Below, one piece after another: positions 6,712-11,148 of a stretch of 11,148 nucleotides of DNA. The stretch comes from an uncultured Collinsella sp. Lineage in GTDB: Bacteria; Actinomycetota; Coriobacteriia; Coriobacteriales; Coriobacteriaceae. The stretch spans positions 1-11,148 of the forward strand of contig URUW01000045.1 in assembly GCA_900551205.1 (NCBI GenBank), written 5' to 3'. Positions within the stretch are counted from its first letter, which is position 1, and each line of letters starts with the position of its first letter. Under the pieces are notes generated by a model. It worked only from the letters and a program-made list of their open reading frames with translations. It ran no database searches and was not told where the DNA came from. A program made the translations under genes and the position numbers.

Positions 6712-8169
6712 TTACGCGGCAAGGCGCTTGAGGACGTCGATGAGCAGCTCGTAGAAGCGCTCGGCAGAAGCGAGCTCCATGCTCTCGTCCGGGGTGTGGA
6801 CATCGGAGAGCGTCGGGCCCACGGCGATGGCGTCCAGGCCGTGCAGGGCCTCAGCAAACAGGCCGCACTCAAGGCCAGCGTGAATGGACTCGATGCGCAG
6901 CTCGGAGCCAAAGAGCTCGCGATAGCTCTCGACAAAAACGTCGCGGACCGGCGAATGCTCGGCATAGCTCCAGCCGGGATACTCGAACTCGAACTTGGCG
7001 TCGAAGCCCAAGACATCGGCCAGCGTCTGCAGGCGGTCCTTGAACTCGTTCTGCAGCGAGGTGATCGAGGAGCGCGGGGACAGCATGATCTTGACCTGGT
7101 CGTCGGAAGTGGCGACCACGCCGATGTTGGAGGAAACCTCGACGGAGCCGTCAGTGGCGACGTTGCGGCGAATCACGCCGTTAGGGGCAAGACGCAGGGC
7201 GCGGATGAGGGCAAGCGCGGACTTCTGATCCATGGCCTCGACCTCGGCGTCGTCGGCAATCTCGACGGTGCAGGTAAAGCCGGGGTCGAAGACCTCGAGC
7301 TCGGCAGTGACGTCGGCGATGATGTCCTTTGCGATCTGGGCCGCGGCCTCGGCGGCAGCGTGGTCGGCGTAAACCAGCTCGGCCTTGCACTCACGGTTGA
7401 TGGCGTTGTCCTTAGTGCCGCCGTTAAAGCTAACGATGGCGGGCTCGCCGGCGACCATCAGGCGGTCGATGATGCGGGCCATGATGAGGTTGCCGTTGCC
7501 GCGCTCCAGGTTGATATCGTTGCCGGAATGACCACCCAGTAGGCCGGAGATGTCGAGCGTGAGGGTGCTGCCGGTCTTGTGCTCGCGCACGATGGGGCAG
7601 GTGTAGGTAACAACGACGCCGCCAGCGCAGCTGACGGTGGCAACGCCCTCTTCCTCGGAGTCAAGGTTAATCATGGTGCGGGCGCTAATCTGGGACTTGT
7701 CGAGCGTCTCGGCGCCGACCAGGCCAGTCTCCTCATCGGTGGTGAATACGCACTCGAGGGCGGGGTGAGCAATCGAATCGTCGTTGAGCACAGTAAGCAT
7801 CAGAGCGACAGCAATACCGTTGTCGGCGCCCAGGGTGGTGCCGTTAGCGGTGAGGACGCCGTCCTTCACGACCAGGTCGATACCGTCGGTCGTAAAGTCG
7901 TGCTCAACAGAGCCCAACTTGTCGCACACCATATCGATGTGGCCCTGCAGCATCACAGTCGGGGCATTCTCGGCGCCGGCAGAAGCGGGCTTGCGAATGA
8001 TGACGTTGTAGACCTCGTCCTGGTACACATCGAGGCCGCGCTCCTTGGCAAACGCAACCAGGAAATCGCTGATGCCCTTCTCGTTGCCAGACCCACGGGG
8101 GATCGCGCTGACCTCCTCAAAGAAATGGAACAGCTGGGCGGGCTCGTAGCCGGTGATCTTGTAATCCAT
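6712..8169 (-). CDS. pepD: Aminoacyl-histidine dipeptidase (beta-Ala-His dipeptidase), PepD-like, M20 family
   Basis: A cytosolic zinc metallopeptidase that hydrolyses Xaa-His and other dipeptides, supplying amino acids to a peptide-using cell. From the ATG at 8167-8169 the protein is 485 residues, the same as E. coli PepD. Metal and catalytic residues are in place: His77 and Asp79 in QGHIDMV, Asp116 in LGADNGIA, Glu146/Glu147 in TDEETGL, Asp170 in INLDSEEEG and His458 in LSDVHTP. The lid/dimerisation region contains LGGHSGNDINLERGN (211-225) and HAGLECGLF (430-438). The frame extends upstream to 8274, but those 35 residues look unlike the family, and AAGGAGG lies directly before the chosen ATG. 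It is transcribed as a single gene, convergent with hipA and downstream of clpC. Confidence 0.95.
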   Translation of the reverse strand: MDYKITGYEPAQLFHFFEEVSAIPRGSGNEKGISDFLVAFAKERGLDVYQDEVYNVIIRKPASAGAENAPTVMLQGHIDMVCDKLGSVEHDFTTDGIDLVVKDGVLTANGTTLGADNGIAVALMLTVLNDDSIAHPALECVFTTDEETGLVGAETLDKSQISARTMINLDSEEEGVATVSCAGGVVVTYTCPIVREHKTGSTLTLDISGLLGGHSGNDINLERGNGNLIMARIIDRLMVAGEPAIVSFNGGTKDNAINRECKAELVYADHAAAEAAAQIAKDIIADVTAELEVFDPGFTCTVEIADDAEVEAMDQKSALALIRALRLAPNGVIRRNVATDGSVEVSSNIGVVATSDDQVKIMLSPRSSITSLQNEFKDRLQTLADVLGFDAKFEFEYPGWSYAEHSPVRDVFVESYRELFGSELRIESIHAGLECGLFAEALHGLDAIAVGPTLSDVHTPDESMELASAERFYELLIDVLKRLAA

Positions 8170-8213
8170 GGTGCCTCCTTGGCGCAACTGGTTAGACAGT
8201 AAGACATGCGCCT

Positions 8214-8242
8214 TGTATATTCCCAGACTTTGCGTGCATAAA
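8214..8242 (-). promoter_or_regulatory. Candidate pepD promoter
   Basis: On the minus strand TATACA (8214-8219) is a good -10 hexamer. TTTATG (8237-8242), 17 bases upstream, is a weak -35. Transcription would start near 8207, giving a leader of about 38 bases before the pepD ATG. No other convincing promoter is seen nearer the gene. Confidence 0.45.
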
Positions 8243-8278
8243 CCAGTCGAAAACGCCGAGCGCCCTCGCATCATCGGC

Positions 8279-8306
8279 TAACGGTGGACCGTATAGCGTA
8301 ACGGTC
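8279..8306. repeat. Cluster of three ACGGT half-sites upstream of pepD
   Basis: TAACGGT occurs at 8279-8285 and again at 8299-8305, exactly 20 bases apart. Between them an inverted copy ACCGT (8288-8292) makes two overlapping palindromes: ACGGT-GG-ACCGT (8281-8292) and GACCGT-N8-ACGGTC (8287-8306). The spacing suits protein binding on one face of the helix. The binding factor and the regulated gene (presumably pepD, roughly 60-100 bases away) are unknown. Confidence 0.4.
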
Positions 8307-8326
8307 ACAACTTCCGCAGCTCTACA

Positions 8327-8358
8327 AATCGAGGCGCCCTTTCCGGAGCGCCTCGATT
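8327..8358 (-). terminator. Probable clpC terminator
   Basis: AATCGAGGCGC (8327-8337) and GCGCCTCGATT (8348-8358) form a perfect 11-bp stem with a 10-base loop, 26 bases beyond the clpC stop. The minus-strand tail (ATTTGTAG) is only slightly T-rich, so efficiency is uncertain. Confidence 0.65.
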
Positions 8359-8383
8359 GCGCGTATCAAATTGTCGCCACGCC

Positions 8384-11026
8384 TTACAGCGCGCCGGAAC
8401 CGGCTTGCATCATGCCGCCGGGGCCCGAGGTCACGCCGCCGCTCACGGGCGCGGCGTTGCCAGTGCGCGGTGCCGCCGGGGCGGTATCACCACCGAGCGT
8501 GCCCGCCGGACGCGGTGCCGGGATCTCGCCCGTGCCGTGGCTAAAGACAAACTTGCCATCGGCCACGTCGCACAGGACGGTATCGCCCTCGCCCCACTCG
8601 CCGGCCAGCAGCTCCTCGGACAGCGGGTCCTCGATGAGCTTTTGAATAGCACGGCGCAGCGGACGCGCACCGTTGGTGAGGTCGGTGCCCTCGGCCACGA
8701 TCTTGTCATAGGCCGCATCGGTGAGCTTGATGTTCATGCCGTTGGCAATCAGACGCTGGCGCAGGTCGTCCACCAGCAGGTGCGCGATCTTGGTGAGATT
8801 CTCGCCCGAGAGCTTCTGGAACACCACGATGTCGTCGATACGGTTGAGCAGCTCGGGGCGGAACAGGCGCTTGAGCTCGCCCATCGCGCGACCACGGATC
8901 TCACTCGACGTGAGACCCTGCTCGCCGGTGGTGCCAAAGCCCACGCTCGCATCCTGCGCAATCTCGCGGGCGCCCACATTGGACGTCATGATGATCACGG
9001 TGTTGCGGAAGTCGACCGTCTTGCCCTGGCTATCGGTCAGGCGGCCCTCCTCCAGCACCTGCAGCAAGATGTTGAAGATATCGGGGTGCGCCTTCTCGAT
9101 CTCGTCGAACAGCACGACCGAGTACGGGTGGCGACGAACGGCCTTGGTGAGCTGGCCGCCCTCGTCGTGACCGACGTAGCCCGGAGGGCTACCGATGAGC
9201 TTGGAGACCTCGAACTCGCTACCGAACTCGGACATGTCGAAGCTGATGAGCGCGTCTTTGCTGCCAAAGAGATACTCGGCGAGCGTCTTGGCGAGCTCGG
9301 TCTTGCCCGTGCCGGTGGGACCCAGGAAGATAAAGCTGCCGCCGGGACGACGCGGGTCCTTGAGCGGCGAGCGGCTGCGGCGCACGGCCTTGGCGACGGC
9401 CTCGACGGCCTCGTCCTGGCCGATAATGCGGGTCTTGAGCACGCTTTCGGTCTGCAGCAGGCGACGGCTCTCGCTCTCGGTGAGCGAGGAAACCGGCACG
9501 CCAGAGGTCACGGACACGATGTCGGCAATCTGACTCACGTCGATGGTGAGCGGGCTGGCGTCGAGCTCGGCGGTCCAGGCAGCCTTGGCCTCGGCGAGTT
9601 CAATCTCGGCAGCCTTCTGCTGCTCGGTGATCTCGGCGGCCTTGTTCATGTCGTCGCTCTCGGTGGCCTCCTGCGCGGCGGCCTTGAGCTCCTCTATGCG
9701 ATGCTCGGCCTCGCGCACCGGCTCGGGCGCGCGGTTGGCGGCGATGCGAGCGCGAGCACCGGCCTCGTCAATGAGGTCGATGGCCTTATCGGGCAGGAAG
9801 CGATCCTGAATGTAGCGGTTGGAAAGGTTCGCGGCGGCCTCGATAGCACCCTGCGTATAGCGCACATGGTGGTGCTCCTCGTAGCGCGGCTTGAGCGCGG
9901 TCAGGATCTTGACCGTGTCCTCGACGCTCGGCTCCTCGACATCGATGGTCTGGAAGCGACGCTCGAAGGCCGGGTCCTTGGTGAGGTACTTGCGGAATTC
10001 CTCGGCCGTGGTGGCGCCGATAATCTGGAAGGCACCGCGCGCGAGCACGGGCTTGAGCATGGAGCTCGCGTCGATGGAGCCCTCGGCAGAACCGGCACCG
10101 ATGATGGTGTGCATCTCATCGATAAACAAGATGACGTCGTCGGCCTCGGTAGCCTCTTGGATCACGTTCTTGAGGCGCTCCTCAAACTCACCGCGATACT
10201 TGGCGCCCGCGACAAGACCCGGCAGGTCGAGCGTCCAGATATTCTGGTTCATGAGGTTCTCGGGCACGTTGCCAGCAGCAATCTGCTGCGCCAGGCCCTC
10301 GACGATAGCCGTCTTGCCCACGCCGGGATCGCCCAGGATAAGCGGATTGTTCTTGGTGCGGCGCGAAAGGATCTCCATCATGCGCTGGACTTCCTTTTCG
10401 CGGCCAATCACGGGATCGAGCTCGCCGTCGCGCGCCTTTTGCGTGAGGTTGGTGGCGAACTGCTTGAGCGTGTCGGTGCCGCTCCCCTTTTGCTGAGAGG
10501 CATCCGAGCCGCTAAAGAACGGCAGGCCCGCACCGGGACGACCAGCGCCAGCGCCAGCGAGCGGACGCTTCTTGTCCTGATCCTTGGCAGTGAGCTTTTC
10601 GATGGCCTTTTTAATGGAAGCAGACGACACGCCCAGGCGCATGAGGATGTCCATGGCCATGCCGTTGCCTTCTTCGACGATGCCGATCAGCAAGTGCTCG
10701 GTCGAAACGTAGGTCTGGTTGTTCTCGCGTGCCACGCGGAAGGAGCGCTCCATCACGCTAATGACGAGCGGCGTAAAGGCAAGCTTGGCAGCCTCGGTCT
10801 CCTCGCTGGGCTCGGGAACCGTGGTCTGGACCTCTTTGAGGGTATCCATGATGTCGTCGTAGGAGATATCGAGCGAGCGCAGCGCCTCAGCGGCAATGCC
10901 CTCGTCCTCCTTGGCGAGCGCGAGCAACAGATGCTCGGTACCCACCTTATTTGAATGAAGATCGAGCGCCTCCTGCTTGGCCATGGACATGACCTTGCGC
11001 GCGCGATCGGTAAAACGGTCTAACAT
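8384..11026 (-). CDS. clpC: ATP-dependent Clp protease ATP-binding subunit ClpC
   Basis: An AAA+ unfoldase that feeds proteins into ClpP. The ATG at 11024-11026 gives 880 residues and has AGAGGA six bases upstream; the frame runs 13 codons further, without family resemblance. The N-domain has two Clp repeats with GTEHLL (29-34) and STEHLL (108-113). A Gly/Pro linker (about 147-183) follows. D1 has Walker A GDPGVGKT (232-239) and Walker B VILFIDE (298-304). A coiled middle domain spans about 425-490. D2 has Walker A GPTGTGKT (569-576), pore loop GYVG (616-619), Walker B VVLFDE (637-642) and sensor-2 GARPL (786-790). A VGF tripeptide (695-697) fits the ClpP-docking loop. Unusual points are a Met at 460 where relatives have a conserved middle-domain Phe, and a 45-residue Gly/Ala/Pro-rich C-terminal tail. 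No ctsR or mcsB is visible in this window. Confidence 0.97.
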   Translation of the reverse strand: MLDRFTDRARKVMSMAKQEALDLHSNKVGTEHLLLALAKEDEGIAAEALRSLDISYDDIMDTLKEVQTTVPEPSEETEAAKLAFTPLVISVMERSFRVARENNQTYVSTEHLLIGIVEEGNGMAMDILMRLGVSSASIKKAIEKLTAKDQDKKRPLAGAGAGRPGAGLPFFSGSDASQQKGSGTDTLKQFATNLTQKARDGELDPVIGREKEVQRMMEILSRRTKNNPLILGDPGVGKTAIVEGLAQQIAAGNVPENLMNQNIWTLDLPGLVAGAKYRGEFEERLKNVIQEATEADDVILFIDEMHTIIGAGSAEGSIDASSMLKPVLARGAFQIIGATTAEEFRKYLTKDPAFERRFQTIDVEEPSVEDTVKILTALKPRYEEHHHVRYTQGAIEAAANLSNRYIQDRFLPDKAIDLIDEAGARARIAANRAPEPVREAEHRIEELKAAAQEATESDDMNKAAEITEQQKAAEIELAEAKAAWTAELDASPLTIDVSQIADIVSVTSGVPVSSLTESESRRLLQTESVLKTRIIGQDEAVEAVAKAVRRSRSPLKDPRRPGGSFIFLGPTGTGKTELAKTLAEYLFGSKDALISFDMSEFGSEFEVSKLIGSPPGYVGHDEGGQLTKAVRRHPYSVVLFDEIEKAHPDIFNILLQVLEEGRLTDSQGKTVDFRNTVIIMTSNVGAREIAQDASVGFGTTGEQGLTSSEIRGRAMGELKRLFRPELLNRIDDIVVFQKLSGENLTKIAHLLVDDLRQRLIANGMNIKLTDAAYDKIVAEGTDLTNGARPLRRAIQKLIEDPLSEELLAGEWGEGDTVLCDVADGKFVFSHGTGEIPAPRPAGTLGGDTAPAAPRTGNAAPVSGGVTSGPGGMMQAGSGAL

Positions 11027-11062
11027 GCTAGTTCCTCTTAGACGAGCTAGTTTTTTCAAACG

Positions 11063-11089
11063 CAAAGCGCCACTCGTGGCGGCGCTTTG
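11063..11089 (-). other. Hairpin in the clpC leader
   Basis: CAAAGCGCC (11063-11071) is the exact reverse complement of GGCGCTTTG (11081-11089). An alternative fold pairs GCCAC (11069-11073) with GTGGC (11076-11080). In the clpC transcript it is followed by a run of A's, not U's, and then by the ribosome site at about 11031-11036, so it is a leader hairpin rather than a terminator of an upstream minus-strand gene. Confidence 0.5.
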
Positions 11090-11100
11090 GTCTCTTTACC

Positions 11101-11115
11101 CATATGGAGTATATG
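11101..11115 (-). promoter_or_regulatory. Candidate clpC -10 element inside an inverted repeat
   Basis: The minus strand reads TATACT at 11108-11113, a near-consensus -10, with no good -35 at the expected place. It lies within CATAT-GGAGT-ATATG (11101-11115), a perfect inverted repeat with 5-base arms. It could be an operator, but arms this short and A+T-rich may be chance. Transcription would begin near 11101, giving a leader of about 75 bases that contains the hairpin. Confidence 0.35.
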
Positions 11116-11148
11116 TTAATCGCTGGGGCCTTTTCCGCATGCAGCCAT

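Noticed and set aside
8187..8247. ACTGGTT (8187-8193) and AACCAGT (8241-8247) inverted pair around the pepD promoter
   Set aside because: Seven-base arms 47 bases apart are readily found by chance, and nothing else supports a looped operator.
8170..8274. 35-codon N-terminal extension of PepD
   Set aside because: The internal ATG has AAGGAGG beside it and gives exactly 485 residues. The extension lies over the candidate promoter.
8357..10954. 865-codon open frame on the plus strand opposite clpC
   Set aside because: It mirrors the strongly supported ClpC frame. High-G+C codon bias routinely leaves the complementary frame free of stops. The product has low complexity (His/Asp/Gly/Val/Leu rich) and no recognisable domain.
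1..11148. CRISPR arrays, tRNA or rRNA genes, insertion sequences
   Set aside because: I saw no regularly spaced repeats, no tRNA-like cloverleaf, no rRNA sequence and no transposase or terminal repeats. The only prominent repeats are the short regulatory ones listed.

Overview
The window reads as chromosomal DNA of a high-GC, Gram-positive, anaerobic actinobacterium. I infer class Coriobacteriia, perhaps Collinsella or a relative. The basis is gene order, the G+C-rich codon use of the leftward genes, a 485-residue PepD-type dipeptidase, and a ClpC with a glycine/alanine/proline-rich tail. This is a family-level impression, not a database result.

Left part (43-3792, minus strand). A tight four-gene operon is transcribed leftward: disA (c-di-AMP synthase, TTG start), ispD, ispF (non-mevalonate isoprenoid pathway) and cysS (cysteinyl-tRNA synthetase). 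Junctions are a 1-base stop/start overlap (disA/ispD), an 11-base overlap (ispD/ispF) and a 3-base gap (ispF/cysS), so translational coupling is likely. The order resembles the clpC-radA-disA-ispD-ispF-cysS neighbourhood of Bacillus and Mycobacterium, but radA is absent between clpC and disA here.

Middle part (3793-6585, plus strand). About 130 bases upstream of disA (3793-3922) hold nothing I can recognise beyond the disA ribosome binding site. Next comes a compact manganese-control unit: a candidate promoter inside an inverted repeat, a yybP-ykoY (Mn2+) riboswitch whose closing stem competes with an intrinsic terminator, a possible Shine-Dalgarno-sequestering stem, and the manganese exporter gene mntP. 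A strong terminator follows. Immediately after it lies a 17-bp perfect inverted repeat around a candidate promoter, then a hipB-hipA toxin-antitoxin pair. The last quarter of hipA is much richer in G+C than the rest.

Right part (6586-11148, minus strand). hipA converges on pepD, with a shared hairpin between them. pepD is followed on its upstream side by a 214-base gap containing a candidate promoter, a cluster of ACGGT half-sites and the clpC terminator. clpC encodes a full-length AAA+ unfoldase and fills the rest. Its short leader carries a hairpin and a -10-like element inside an inverted repeat.

Themes are housekeeping (translation, isoprenoids), second-messenger signalling (c-di-AMP), metal homeostasis, peptide use and protein quality control, with one accessory hipBA module. 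I found no wholly new system. The points most worth a second look are the layered RNA control of mntP, the operator/terminator repeat array before hipBA, the composition step inside hipA, and departures from family consensus in DisA (C-terminal domain) and ClpC (middle domain).
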